DNA of 64,000 nucleotides from Candidatus Bilophila faecipullorum (GCA_944326695.1 CALVEZ010000005.1:1-64000); one strand, 5' to 3'. Positions 33,939 to 43,490 are shown, counted from the stretch's first letter. Notes: generated by a model not told the origin, from the letters alone. Program-made: numbers and translations.

Positions 33939-34146
33939 GAACGGGTTTCCTTTGGAGATGAAGTCTTCGCGGACGGAATGTCCGGGCCTTCCTTCTATAG
34001 TAGCGAAGGGCGGCCTCTGTAAAGAGAAAGGCGGCGCGTCCTCCCCGGCGAGCGGAAAAAGTCATGTCGCGCCGCGTGCCTCCGCTCTGGACGCCGTGGA
34101 AAAATCGTGTTTTGATGCGGGGAGTCATACGGAGGAAAGAGCATTT

Positions 34147-35229
34147 ATGAGCGGAAACACTTTCGGACGGCTGTTTCGTCTGACCACATACGGAGAATCC
34201 CACGGTCCCGCGCTCGGCGGGGTGGTGGACGGCTGCCCGGCGGGTATCCCGCTTGACGAGGAAGCCGTCCAGCGCGAGCTTGACCGGCGGCGGCCCGGCG
34301 GCGGCAGTGCCGGGACCACGCGCAAGGAGCCGGATCGCGTCCGGCTGCTGTCCGGCGTGTTTGAAGGCGTTACCACCGGGACGCCCATCGGCTTCGTCAT
34401 CGAGAATACGAATCAGCGTTCGGGCGATTACGGGCCGCTGGCCTCCGTCTGGCGGCCCGGCCATGCCGATATGACCTACGACGCCAAGTACGGCGTGCGC
34501 GACTTCCGGGGCGGAGGCCGTTCCTCGGGCCGCGAGACCGCCGCGCGCGTGGCGGGCGGGGCCATCGCCCGGGCGCTGCTGGCGCGGGAGGGCATCGCCG
34601 TGCGCTCCTGTACGTTGGAACTGGGGGGCGTCATCGCGCCGCCTTTTACGGCGGAGGAGATGGCCGGGGCCGCCTCGCGTCCTTTCTGCGCACCCTGCGA
34701 CGCCGTTGTCGATACGTGGGAGGCGCTTGTGCGCAAGGTGCGCGGCGAGGGGGACACCCTCGGCGGCATCGTGCGCGTGGAGGTTACGGGCGTTCCCGCC
34801 GGGCTTGGGGAACCCGTTTTCGACAAGCTTGATGCGCTCCTTGCGCAGGCGCTCATGAGCGTGGGCGCGGTCAAGGCCGTGGAGATCGGAGACGGCTTTG
34901 CGGCGGCGCGTAGCCGCGGAAGCCTCAACAACGACGCTTACCGCCCCGCGGAAGAGGGCTCGTCTCCCGGCAACCCGGAAACCAACCACTGCGGCGGCAT
35001 CCTCGGCGGCATCTCCACGGGGCAGACGCTGGTCATGAACGCGGGCATCAAGCCCATCCCCTCCATCGCCACGGAGCAGCGCAGCGTGAATGCGGCGGGC
35101 GAGGCCGTGGCCCTGCGCGTGGGCGGGCGGCACGACATCTGCGCCATCCCGCGCGTCAATCCGGTGCTTGAGGCGATGGCCGCCCTTGTGGTGGCGGACG
35201 CGCTGCTCCTCCAGCGCCGGATGGGGTAA
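34147..35229 (+). CDS. aroC: Chorismate synthase
   Basis: A 360-residue FMN-dependent lyase that converts EPSP to chorismate, the last step of the shikimate pathway. All three family signatures are present: GESHGPALGG near residue 17, a central DYGPLASVWRPGHAD, and RDFRGGGRSSGRETAARVAG. GGAGG lies 11 nt before ATG 34147. recD2 begins 5 nt after its stop, so the two are likely co-transcribed. Confidence 0.97.
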   Translation: MSGNTFGRLFRLTTYGESHGPALGGVVDGCPAGIPLDEEAVQRELDRRRPGGGSAGTTRKEPDRVRLLSGVFEGVTTGTPIGFVIENTNQRSGDYGPLASVWRPGHADMTYDAKYGVRDFRGGGRSSGRETAARVAGGAIARALLAREGIAVRSCTLELGGVIAPPFTAEEMAGAASRPFCAPCDAVVDTWEALVRKVRGEGDTLGGIVRVEVTGVPAGLGEPVFDKLDALLAQALMSVGAVKAVEIGDGFAAARSRGSLNNDAYRPAEEGSSPGNPETNHCGGILGGISTGQTLVMNAGIKPIPSIATEQRSVNAAGEAVALRVGGRHDICAIPRVNPVLEAMAALVVADALLLQRRMG

Positions 35230-35234
35230 GGCTC

Positions 35235-37454
35235 ATGCCGCAGCTTTCCCTTTCCTCCCTCAGCGAGGCCGTGACCTTGCAGGGCACGCTGGAACGCGTC
35301 GTCTTCCACAACGAGGACAACGGCTATACCGTCTTCCGTCTGCGGCCCGACGGCAAGGATGAGCTTGATCTCGTTACCGTGGTCGGGCATATGGGCAGCC
35401 CGCAGCCCGGCGCGTCCCTGCGCGTCACGGGCCGCTGGGTGAACAACGCCCGTTTCGGCAGACAGGTGCAGATGGAAGCTTTTGAGAGCCTGCTTCCGGC
35501 CACCGCCGAGGGCATCAAGCTCTATCTTGCCTCGGGGCTCATCAAGGGCGTCGGGAAGGTCATCGCGGCGCGCATCGTCAAGAAGTTCGGCGAAGATACG
35601 CTGCGCATCTTCGACGAGGAGCCCGAACGCCTGCTCGAAATTTCCGGCATTACCGAAAAGAAGCTCCAGCAGATACGCGACTGCTGGGAAGAGCATCAGG
35701 GCGTGCGCAACCTCGTCCAGTTCCTTCAGCCCCACGGCATCGGCGCAGCCTTCGCCGTACGCATCTACAAGCATTACGGCCCGCAGGCGCTGGCCATCGT
35801 GCGCGAGAATCCCTATCGGCTGGCGATGGACATTCGGGGCATCGGTTTCCTCACCGCGGACGCGCTGGCGGGCAAGCTCGGTTTCGAGTCCGAGCATCCC
35901 CTGCGCATTCAGGCTGGCACGCTCTATACTCTGATGAAGCAGATAGAGGACGGGCACGTCTATTACCCCCGCCGCCTTCTGGTCAACCAGACCTGTGCGC
36001 AGCTCGGCATCGCGGAAGAGCTGGTGGAAGAGGCCGTCGACGTGCTGGTCCGGGAGGAGCGGGCCGTCCTTGAGGAGCTGGACGACGAGGTGGGCGTCTA
36101 TCTGATGCGCTTTCATCATTATGAATCGAAGATCGCCTATTATCTGCGCCGTATCCTCGCCTCCCCCAAATCCGTGCGTTTTCCCAAACCCGACGAGGTG
36201 GTGGAGAAGGTCGTCTCGCGTCTCGGCATCACGCTGGCCGAGGAGCAGCTTGAGGCCGTGCGCACCGCCGCCTCCTCCAAGGTCATGATTCTCACCGGCG
36301 GCCCCGGCACGGGCAAGACGACCATCCTCAACGCCATCATTCAGGTTTTTGCGGAAAACAAGGCCAAGATTCTGCTTGCCGCGCCCACGGGCCGGGCGGC
36401 CAAGCGCATGTCCGAGGCCAGCGGCCGCGAGGCGCGCACCATCCACCGCCTTCTCGAATACACCCCCAAGGATGACGGCTTCGCCCGCAACGAGGACAAC
36501 CCCCTCGCCTGCGGCCTGCTGGTGGTGGACGAGGCGTCCATGATGGACACCATGCTCGCCTACCACCTGCTCAAGGCGGCCCCGCTCGGGGCGACCATTG
36601 TTTTTGTGGGCGACGTGCATCAGCTTCCCTCCGTGGGGCCGGGGAACGTGCTCGGGGACCTCATCGCTTCGGGGGCCATGCCCGTGGTCGAGTTGGTGGA
36701 GGTCTTCCGGCAGGCGGCGGAAAGTGAAATCGTCTGCAACGCCCACCTCATCAACCGGGGCGAACTGCCGCGTCTGGAATCTTCCCGGGATCGCCTGTCC
36801 GATTTTTATTTCATGCGGCAGGACGACCCCGAGCGGGTGGCCGACATCATCGTCGATCTGGTGAAAAACCATATCCCGCGCCGTTTCGGGCTTGATCCCT
36901 TCGATGATATTCAGGTCCTCGCGCCCATGCACAAGGGCACGGTGGGCGCGGCCAACCTGAACGCCCGGCTGCAACAGGCCCTCAATCCCTCGCCCGAGGC
37001 TCTCCAGCGCGGCGAGCGCGTCTACCGCCTTGGGGACAAGGTCATGCAAATCCGCAACAACTATGAGAAGGACGTCTATAACGGCGACATCGGGCGGATT
37101 TCCAGCGTGGACGAGAAGGAGAAATGCCTCGTCGTGCGTTATGACGACCGCTTCGTAGGTTACGAGTGGGAAGAGCTTGATGAAATCGTGGCGGCTTACG
37201 CCATTTCCATTCACAAATCACAGGGCTCGGAATATCCTGCCGTGGTCATTCCGTTGATGACCCAGCACTACATGCTCTTGCAGCGGAATCTCATCTATAC
37301 CGGGGTGACGCGCGGCAAACGTCTTGTTGTGCTGGTGGGAGAACCCCGGGCCTTGGCGATGGCGGTCAAGAACAATCGGATGCAAAAGCGGTATACGTGG
37401 CTGGCGCGGCGTCTGGGAGCGCCTTTGGTCGCGCCGCAAAGCGAGGAATCATGA
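35235..37454 (+). CDS. recD2: RecD2-type ATP-dependent helicase
   Basis: A 739-residue superfamily 1 5'-3' helicase of the RecD2 class, which works without RecBC. The N-terminal part has an OB-like and helix-hairpin-helix region (about 1-190, with GLIKGVGKVIA), then helicase motif I TGGPGTGKTT (354-363), motif II VVDEASMMD, motif III GDVHQLPSVGPG, and motif VI YTGVTRGKR near the C-terminus. Homologs act in DNA repair. Its stop overlaps the next start codon (ATGA). Confidence 0.95.
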   Translation: MPQLSLSSLSEAVTLQGTLERVVFHNEDNGYTVFRLRPDGKDELDLVTVVGHMGSPQPGASLRVTGRWVNNARFGRQVQMEAFESLLPATAEGIKLYLASGLIKGVGKVIAARIVKKFGEDTLRIFDEEPERLLEISGITEKKLQQIRDCWEEHQGVRNLVQFLQPHGIGAAFAVRIYKHYGPQALAIVRENPYRLAMDIRGIGFLTADALAGKLGFESEHPLRIQAGTLYTLMKQIEDGHVYYPRRLLVNQTCAQLGIAEELVEEAVDVLVREERAVLEELDDEVGVYLMRFHHYESKIAYYLRRILASPKSVRFPKPDEVVEKVVSRLGITLAEEQLEAVRTAASSKVMILTGGPGTGKTTILNAIIQVFAENKAKILLAAPTGRAAKRMSEASGREARTIHRLLEYTPKDDGFARNEDNPLACGLLVVDEASMMDTMLAYHLLKAAPLGATIVFVGDVHQLPSVGPGNVLGDLIASGAMPVVELVEVFRQAAESEIVCNAHLINRGELPRLESSRDRLSDFYFMRQDDPERVADIIVDLVKNHIPRRFGLDPFDDIQVLAPMHKGTVGAANLNARLQQALNPSPEALQRGERVYRLGDKVMQIRNNYEKDVYNGDIGRISSVDEKEKCLVVRYDDRFVGYEWEELDEIVAAYAISIHKSQGSEYPAVVIPLMTQHYMLLQRNLIYTGVTRGKRLVVLVGEPRALAMAVKNNRMQKRYTWLARRLGAPLVAPQSEES

Positions 37455-39016
37455 TTACGCTTCTCGAACCTGCGGGGGAGGATGCGTCCCCCTGTGTCAA
37501 AAGCGGGGGGAAAGCCGCGTGCAGGGCTTTTCCCCCGGCATCGTTGCGGCTCTCCGAAGCATGGCGGGAGGTCGGCCTCCTGCGGGGCTTGAGGCACGGT
37601 CTTTGGTTGATCAAGAGGGCGCTCCTGTCCCCCGCGCCGGGACGGGTGCTGACGCTGGGTCTTTTTTTGTGCTGTTTTGTGGCTCTCGCGGGCTGCGGCG
37701 CGCAGCGCGGCCCGAAAGCCGGGCCGGGCGCGGGCGAGTACGCGGGGCCAGCCGGAAGCATTGCGGATTTGCGCAAGCTCCCGCAGGATTTGCTTGTCTA
37801 CGCGCGGCAGGGCGATCCCGGCAAGCGGCTTCTTTCTCCGGCGGAGCAGGCGCGGCAGGATGACCGTTTCAATCGCCTTTTCTTTGGCCCGTGGGAAGCG
37901 GCGCGGGGATCGGTGCCCGCCTCGGAAGCTTTCGCCGTTTTCGGCGGCCTGAAAAAGCCGAGCAAGCCGCGCGGCTGGGCGGAGAATCTCTTGCCGTGGT
38001 CGCAGGAGAACTGGGACAAGCTGGCGGCCAACGCCGCCCGTGAAAGCTATCCTTCCCGCCTCGACAAGGCGATCACCGTGCGCCCCACCGTCCTGCGGGA
38101 AGCGCCTACGCACCGTCCCCGCTTTTCCGATCCGTCCAAGGCGGGGCAGGGATATCCATTCGATCTTTTTCAATATTCCGCCTTGCCCGTGGGCATGCCC
38201 CTGCTGGTGCTGCACGAGTCCGCCGACGGCGCGTGGCTCTACGTGGAGACGGGCCTCGTTGCGGGCTGGGTGCCCGCGTCGGATACGGCGCTGACGGACG
38301 GCGCATTCCGTTCGCGCTACAAAAACGGTTCCTACGCGGTCATCGTGCGCGATGACGTCCCCTTGCGGGATCGCGCCGGGCGCTATGTGACCACAGGGCA
38401 TCTGGGGACCATGCTTCCCGTCCTGTCCACGTCCGGCTCCACCCTCACGCTGCTTGTCCCCGTGCGCGACACGCAGGGCCGCGCCGTAGCCGTAGCCTCT
38501 CCCGTCTCCGCTTCGGACGCCGTCTTGAAGCCCATTCCCCTGACCCCTGAGGCGGTGGCCCGTCTGGGGAATGTCATGATGGGCCAGCCCTACGGCTGGG
38601 GCGGCTATTTGCAGGACCGCGACTGCTCGCAGGCCATGAGGGACCTTTTCGTCCCTTTCGGCCTCTGGCTTCCCCGCAATTCCTCGGCGCAGGCCAAGGC
38701 ATGGCGTTTCGTCAGCTTCGTCAAAGCCTCGCCTTCGGGTAAGGAAAGCGTCATCGAAGAGGAAGGCGTGCCCTTTGCCACCCTCTTGTGGCTGCCCGGC
38801 CACATTACCCTCTATCTGGGCACGTACAAGGGGCAGCCCGTCATGTTCCATGACATGTGGGGCATCCGAACGGAAGAAAGGGGCAGGGAAGGCCGCCATA
38901 TCATTGGCCGGGCGGTGGTCACTTCCCTCCGGCCCGGGGCGGAGCTTGCCGACGTCCGTAAGGACAACCTTTTGTTGGCGCGTATGCGGGGTATGAGCGT
39001 GCTGCGGTATGAATGA
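37451..39016 (+). CDS. SH3-domain NlpC/P60-type hydrolase, putative lipoprotein
   Basis: A 521-residue protein from ATG 37451, which overlaps the recD2 stop. A hydrophobic segment ending FVALAGCGAQ is a good lipobox, but it lies about 80 residues in; a start at TTG 37607 would place it as a normal lipoprotein signal. The middle has an SH3-like region, and the C-terminal domain resembles NlpC/P60 cysteine peptidases (GWGGYLQDRDCSQAMRD with the Cys, and LPGHITLYLG with the His). It would cleave cell-wall peptides. Similar SH3/NlpC lipoproteins occur in Desulfovibrio. Confidence 0.8.
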   Translation: MITLLEPAGEDASPCVKSGGKAACRAFPPASLRLSEAWREVGLLRGLRHGLWLIKRALLSPAPGRVLTLGLFLCCFVALAGCGAQRGPKAGPGAGEYAGPAGSIADLRKLPQDLLVYARQGDPGKRLLSPAEQARQDDRFNRLFFGPWEAARGSVPASEAFAVFGGLKKPSKPRGWAENLLPWSQENWDKLAANAARESYPSRLDKAITVRPTVLREAPTHRPRFSDPSKAGQGYPFDLFQYSALPVGMPLLVLHESADGAWLYVETGLVAGWVPASDTALTDGAFRSRYKNGSYAVIVRDDVPLRDRAGRYVTTGHLGTMLPVLSTSGSTLTLLVPVRDTQGRAVAVASPVSASDAVLKPIPLTPEAVARLGNVMMGQPYGWGGYLQDRDCSQAMRDLFVPFGLWLPRNSSAQAKAWRFVSFVKASPSGKESVIEEEGVPFATLLWLPGHITLYLGTYKGQPVMFHDMWGIRTEERGREGRHIIGRAVVTSLRPGAELADVRKDNLLLARMRGMSVLRYE

Positions 39017-39020
39017 CGGC

Positions 39021-39150
39021 TGGGGGAGGGGAGAAGGACCGCTTTGAAAAGCGGTCCTTCTCCCTTCCCCCAGACCCCTACCCCTCATCCCCGTAAACGT
39101 TTCGACTGGTGGGGAGGCCGCGCGGCGGGAGTCCAAGAGGCGCGCGGCTG
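39021..39150 (+). repeat. Gene-end hairpin plus C-rich tail, copy 5
   Basis: A near-perfect stem of about 24 bp (39021-39045 with 39048-39072), then GACCCCTACCCCTCATCCCC, GTAAACGTTTCGACTGGTGG and a GC-rich tail. It starts 5 nt after the stop of the NlpC gene. The tail resembles that of copy 1 and the AAACGTTTC tag that of copy 2, linking the two versions of the family. Confidence 0.8.
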
Positions 39151-39409
39151 TGGGAGAGTGTTGGTAGGGAAAAGCGGGGCGATGGGCCGGAAAAGAGAGG
39201 GAAAAAGCGTATAGCGGGGGAAAGCTGCGTTTGGGGGAGGAGAAAGGCTCTGTCATAAGCAGCCGATTGGTATATTTCCTCTGTAATTTCAGAATAAGAG
39301 GGATGAAAGTTTTTGCATTATGGAGCCTGTTGCCTCAACAGGGTTGAAAAGCTATGAAATTCCAGTGAGTTAAAAAGTATCAATCATTTCCTATAACAGA
39401 GGCATGAGA

Positions 39410-39436
39410 AAAGGACACCGGGGGTGTCCTTTTTTT
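39410..39436. terminator. Bidirectional intrinsic terminator
   Basis: AAAAGGACACC pairs with GGTGTCCTTTT, with a seven-T run on the plus strand and an A-run giving T on the minus. It lies downstream of the receiver-like gene on the minus strand. Confidence 0.85.
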
Positions 39437-39499
39437 GTGGGTAGGAAGAGGGAGAATGGCAAAGGAAAAAGAGGGAAAGCCGCTTGAGCAGAGAGGGAC

Positions 39500-39856
39500 T
39501 TACATGACCCCCGCAAGCGCCGTGAGGAGGCGTTGCGCGTCGGCCGCCGTGGGCGACGAGGGGAGCGGCATGAGGATGCCGAGGCCCTCGGTGGCTTCAT
39601 GAAACGCTTCGGGCTCCATATCGCTGACCACGGCGGTGTGCACGCTGGCGTCGATCATCATGATGTCGATGACGGCCTGCCGGAGCGCCTTGTCTTCCAG
39701 TCCGAGATCGAGAATGACGAGCGCCGGAGGCGCGCTGCTCACCGCGTTCTTGGCATCTTCCAGCGAGGCCGCTTTTTGCAGCGTTCCGGCGTTTGTAAGA
39801 ACGGGCAGGCATTCGTTCCAGGCTTCGGGGCGGGATGTGACGAGCAGCAGTTTCAT
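39500..39856 (-). CDS. Atypical receiver-domain protein
   Basis: A 118-residue single domain with the fold pattern of a response-regulator receiver: beta-1 MKLLLVTS, beta-3 ALVILDLGLED with D50 in the phospho-acceptor position, and a C-terminal helix. The usual acidic pair after beta-1 is replaced by SRPE, and no lysine is evident in the beta-5 position, so ordinary phosphorylation is doubtful. GGAAA lies upstream of ATG 39856. It stands alone and the partner is unknown. Confidence 0.65.
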   Translation of the reverse strand: MKLLLVTSRPEAWNECLPVLTNAGTLQKAASLEDAKNAVSSAPPALVILDLGLEDKALRQAVIDIMMIDASVHTAVVSDMEPEAFHEATEGLGILMPLPSSPTAADAQRLLTALAGVM

Positions 39857-40293
39857 GGGATTTCCTTGTTGGTTGAGGAGAAAACGGGATTGTGTGGGAA
39901 GGTTTTCAGGAAGGGCCGCAAGCCCATCCCCGTGCCCCTTTCTTTTTATTCAGGGGAAATGGGAAAAGAAACGTTGTATGGGGGGCGCTTCGCTCGGGCC
40001 ATGTTCCCGGGCCCGCAGAGTCGGAAAAGGGGGGCGGGTGAGGAACTATCTAGCAAACGCCCTGTGCCCTGACAAGATGGTATGCCTTCTCCCCACGATG
40101 AGAGGAAGAAGCCCCTTTTTATCTCTCCTCCGTCCAAAGCCCGGATAGCCTATGTTCCTCATGGATTTATTTCTTCTGAAGAGCATAGTCCGGCCCCTTG
40201 CCCTCTTTGGAGCATCCTCTGTGACCCCCTCCCTTTCCTGAAGAGCGCGCAGGAGGAAATACCTCTCACAGCCGTTCAGGATTTCCACAGAAG

Positions 40294-40325
40294 TCTCTCT
40301 CTCTCTCTCTCCCTCCCTCTCTCTC
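40294..40325. repeat. TC-rich simple repeat
   Basis: TC repeated nine times, interrupted by CCTCCC, then TC again, 32 nt in all. It is a shorter relative of the (TC)32 tract at 6720. No gene covers it. Confidence 0.85.
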
Positions 40326-40557
40326 AACATCCCATTATCTGTGGACAAAATTGAGAAGGGTCCTATTTTTATTTCATGTTATTTTAATGGGTTAATAAAT
40401 AGAAAAATGAGTGTCAGAGAGGCGAAATGAATATAAATTTGTTAATATAGATATGTAAAACAGTATATTATGTAATATTTTCAAAAATATTTCATGAAAT
40501 CTTGACAAAAAGGCGAGGATCGCTCACTCTGGGCATGTTAGAAAATTCCTTTTCATC

Positions 40558-40630
40558 CATGCCGGAACTCCGGCATGAGCCTCGCCACATATAAGACAGC
40601 ATGGTCCCGCCAGAACGATCCGGACGTTCT
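40558..40630. promoter_or_regulatory. Two palindromes upstream of dctP, candidate operators
   Basis: CATGCCGGA-AC-TCCGGCATG (40558-40577) is a perfect 9-bp inverted repeat. AGAACG with CGTTCT (40612-40630) flanks 7 nt. Both lie between a TTGACA element and the dctP start and are candidates for the GntR regulator encoded at the far end of the cluster. Confidence 0.5.
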
Positions 40631-40684
40631 GCGGTCATATCGATAAGGGCTGTTTTGTTTTCATCTCTTATTCATGGAGGCGTC

Positions 40685-41671
40685 ATGAGGATTTTTCGTT
40701 TGCTCACCCTTTCCTGTCTGATGATCGTGATGCTGGCTTCCTCGGGCTTTGCCGCGACGGTCATCAAAATCGCCCACCCCAACGTCCCCTCCCATCCTGA
40801 AGGTCAGGCCTTTGAATTGTTCAAGTCCGATCTTGAAAAGCGCTCTAACGGTGCTTTCAAGGTGCAGATTTACGACAGTTCCAAATACGGCAACTTTGAC
40901 GCCGTGGTGCAGGGCCTGCAAATGGGCGTGCTCCAGATGGGAGCCGATGCGCCCAACAATTTCTCCGTGTTCAATCCCAAGCTGATGATGTTCGACATGC
41001 CTTTTCTGATCCCCGACTATGAAAGCTCGGACCTGATTACCGACGGGCCTTTGGGACAGGAACTTGCCAAGGCGCTGGAAAAGAACAATATCATGGGATT
41101 AGGCTATATTGAAATCGGCTTCAGGAACATCTTCAGCAGCCGCCCCGTGCGCAAGCTCGAAGACGCCCGCGATCTCAAGATTCGCGCTACCTATTCCAAG
41201 GCTCACATCGCCATCCTGAAGGCGCTGGGCATGAACCCCACTCCCGTGGCTTGGGGCGAAGTGTATACGGCCCTGCAGCAGAAGACCGTGGACGCCATCG
41301 ACATCGACCTCAACCTCGCGTGGTTCAACAAGTTCCCAGAAATCACCAAATACGTGACCATGACCAACAGCTTCTACAGCCCGCATCTGGTGCTGGTCTC
41401 CAAGGCCTTCTGGTCCAAGCTTGATGCGCAGCAACAGCAGTGGATTCGCGAATCCTTCGCCGTCATGCAGAAGTTCGAGCGGGAAACCATCCGCAAGAAC
41501 GAAGACATGATCAAGCAGAAGATTGTGGAGCAGGGCGGCGAGATCATCGAACTCTCTCCGGAAGAGCGCCAGCGCTGGGTGGAGGCGACCAAGGGTATTG
41601 TCGAAGACTTCGCTGATGCCGTGCCTCCCGCGGTGGTTCAGGAAATCAAGGATACCATCGGCAGGAAGTAA
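40685..41671 (+). CDS. dctP: TRAP solute receptor, DctP family
   Basis: A 328-residue periplasmic binding protein with a signal peptide (residues 1-23, ending SSGFAA). The mature part opens TVIKIAHPNVPSHPEGQAF, typical of DctP. The conserved arginine region DLKIRATYSKAHIAILKALG follows and would bind a carboxylate or sulfonate group. GGAGG lies 4-5 nt before ATG 40685. The ligand is unknown; no catabolic gene for a particular substrate adjoins. Confidence 0.93.
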   Translation: MRIFRLLTLSCLMIVMLASSGFAATVIKIAHPNVPSHPEGQAFELFKSDLEKRSNGAFKVQIYDSSKYGNFDAVVQGLQMGVLQMGADAPNNFSVFNPKLMMFDMPFLIPDYESSDLITDGPLGQELAKALEKNNIMGLGYIEIGFRNIFSSRPVRKLEDARDLKIRATYSKAHIAILKALGMNPTPVAWGEVYTALQQKTVDAIDIDLNLAWFNKFPEITKYVTMTNSFYSPHLVLVSKAFWSKLDAQQQQWIRESFAVMQKFERETIRKNEDMIKQKIVEQGGEIIELSPEERQRWVEATKGIVEDFADAVPPAVVQEIKDTIGRK

Positions 41672-41723
41672 CCCGACCGGGGCCCCTCCGGGGGCCCTCA
41701 CCCTCTCAAAAGAAGGTGTCGCG

Positions 41724-42209
41724 ATGCTCCATTTTCTTGATCGGTTTGAAGAAACGCTTTCCTCGTTTCTTCTGGCCTTGATGTCCGTGGCGATCATCCT
41801 GCAGGTCTTTTTCCGCTACTGCGTTTCCTATTCGCTCGACTGGCCGGAGGAACTGGGCAGATACCTCTTTATCGCTCTCGTCTATATCGGCTCGGGGTAC
41901 GCGGAGCGTGAGAACAAGCATCTGGCCATCACCATCCTGCGCACGAGCGGTGGTGCGTGGGGCGCGAAATATCTGCCTCTTGTGGCGCTGGGAGTGACGG
42001 CGGCCTTTTGCGGGATGATGACGGTGTGGGGCGTGAACATGACCTGTTTTGTCTGGCAGACCGGCCAGGTCGCCCCCGCCATGCAGTTTCCCATGTGGAT
42101 GGTCTACGCCTGCCTGCCTCTGGGCATGGCCTGTATGGGCATCCGGGCGCTCATCAAGTTCTTTCGTCAGCTTTCCCTGAACAGGACCCGCGGGTCACAG
42201 GAGCGGTAG
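41724..42209 (+). CDS. dctQ: TRAP small permease subunit, DctQ family
   Basis: A 161-residue membrane protein with four hydrophobic helices. The DctQ signature SLDWPEELGRYLFIALVYIG includes the conserved W-x-E-E-L-x-R pattern. It joins the DctM channel and is needed for transport. ATG 41724 has AGAAGG upstream. It begins 52 nt after dctP and ends 2 nt before dctM. Confidence 0.92.
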   Translation: MLHFLDRFEETLSSFLLALMSVAIILQVFFRYCVSYSLDWPEELGRYLFIALVYIGSGYAERENKHLAITILRTSGGAWGAKYLPLVALGVTAAFCGMMTVWGVNMTCFVWQTGQVAPAMQFPMWMVYACLPLGMACMGIRALIKFFRQLSLNRTRGSQER

Positions 42210-42211
42210 CC

Positions 42212-43483
42212 ATGGAATGGCCTATTCTTCTGGCCGCGATCACGCTGGTCGCTCTCCTCGTTTTGAGCGTGCCCATCGGCGTGGCCATCGGTTCAAGCGT
42301 TGTGGTAGCGGTGCTGGCAGGTGATTTGCCCGCCGAGTTTTTGATGCAGAAGCTTGTGCTCTCTCTGGATTCCTTTCCCCTGCTGGCGGTGCCCTTCTTC
42401 ATCCTTTCTGGAGAGATCATGCAAAAGGGGAGCATGGCGCAATCGCTGCTCGGCTTCTCCAAATGTCTGGTGGGGCATATCAGGGGCGGCCTCGCTCACG
42501 TCTCCATCCTCACCAGCATGTTTTATGGCGCGCTGAGCGGTTCCGCGCCCGCCACCGTAGCCGCGGTAGGCGGCATCATGATCCCGGCGATGGAAAAGGA
42601 GGGCTACAGCAAGGACTTCGCCTCCGCCGTCAATACGGCCTCGGGCTGCCTCGGAGTGATGATTCCCCCTTCGGTGCCCCTGATCATCTACGGCACTACG
42701 GCCAATGTCTCCGTAGGCGATCTGTTCATCGGCGGCATTTTCCCCGGCATTTTCATCGGATTCCTGCTGATGGTGGCGAGTTACGTCATCGCCCGGCGCA
42801 CGCAGCCTCGGAACACGGACGCCCGCGCCCCGTGGCGTGAAACCCTCGCGGCCTTTTCCCGCGCCAAGTACGCGCTGGTGGTGCCGGTCATCGTCCTCGG
42901 CGGCATCTACGGCGGCATCACCACCCCCACTGAAGCGGGCGCCATCGCCGTCACCTATGCCTTCGTGACCGAGGGCCTGATCCTGAAGACCCTGACATGG
43001 AAAAGCGTAGTCGACATTTTCAAGAGTTCCTGCCTGACCACCGCCTCCATCTTCATTGTGGTAGCGACGGCTTCGGCCCTCGGCCAGTTGCTCATGATCT
43101 ACAATGTCCCCGATCTTATCGTCGAGGCCCTTTCCGGCCTGACGGGGAACAAGTATGTTCTGCTCACGGCCATCATCGTGCTCCTGCTGATCATGGGTAC
43201 GTTCATGGACGCGCTGGCCAACATCCTTATCCTCACGCCGCTCCTGCAGCCGCTGGTCATGGCGGCGGGCATCGACATGACGCATTTCGGGATCATCATG
43301 ATCGTCGCCGTCTCCATCGGTTTCCTGACCCCGCCCGTGGGAGTGAACCTTTTCGTCGCCTGCGGCATTTCCGGGATTTCCATCGAACGATTGAGCGTGG
43401 CGGTGCTTCCCTTCGTGGGCGTCATGATCGCGGGGCTCCTCGTGCTCGCCTTCGTTCCGCAACTTTCACTGTTCCTGCTCTGA
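42212..43483 (+). CDS. dctM: TRAP large permease subunit, DctM family
   Basis: A 423-residue channel subunit with about eleven transmembrane helices. Family motifs: LLAVPFFILSGEIMQKG, ALSGSAPATVAAVGGIMIP and MIPPSVPLIIYGTTANVSVG. It uses a sodium gradient. AGGAGC precedes ATG 42212. The unrecognised gene at 43491 begins 7 nt later, indicating a single operon. Confidence 0.95.
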   Translation: MEWPILLAAITLVALLVLSVPIGVAIGSSVVVAVLAGDLPAEFLMQKLVLSLDSFPLLAVPFFILSGEIMQKGSMAQSLLGFSKCLVGHIRGGLAHVSILTSMFYGALSGSAPATVAAVGGIMIPAMEKEGYSKDFASAVNTASGCLGVMIPPSVPLIIYGTTANVSVGDLFIGGIFPGIFIGFLLMVASYVIARRTQPRNTDARAPWRETLAAFSRAKYALVVPVIVLGGIYGGITTPTEAGAIAVTYAFVTEGLILKTLTWKSVVDIFKSSCLTTASIFIVVATASALGQLLMIYNVPDLIVEALSGLTGNKYVLLTAIIVLLLIMGTFMDALANILILTPLLQPLVMAAGIDMTHFGIIMIVAVSIGFLTPPVGVNLFVACGISGISIERLSVAVLPFVGVMIAGLLVLAFVPQLSLFLL

Positions 43484-43490
43484 GGTCATT

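Larger units (their letters stand above)
39857..40684. other. Long regulatory and intergenic region upstream of dctP
   Basis: About 830 nt with no supported gene. 40350-40500 is AT-rich. A TTGACA at 40502-40507 lacks a good -10. Two palindromes, 40558-40577 and 40612-40630, precede dctP. A TC-rich tract sits at 40294-40325. Confidence 0.5.

Noticed and set aside
34938..37214. 758-residue open frame opposite recD2 and aroC
   Set aside because: Antisense shadow of recD2, whose helicase motifs are all intact; the translation is low-complexity and unlike any family.
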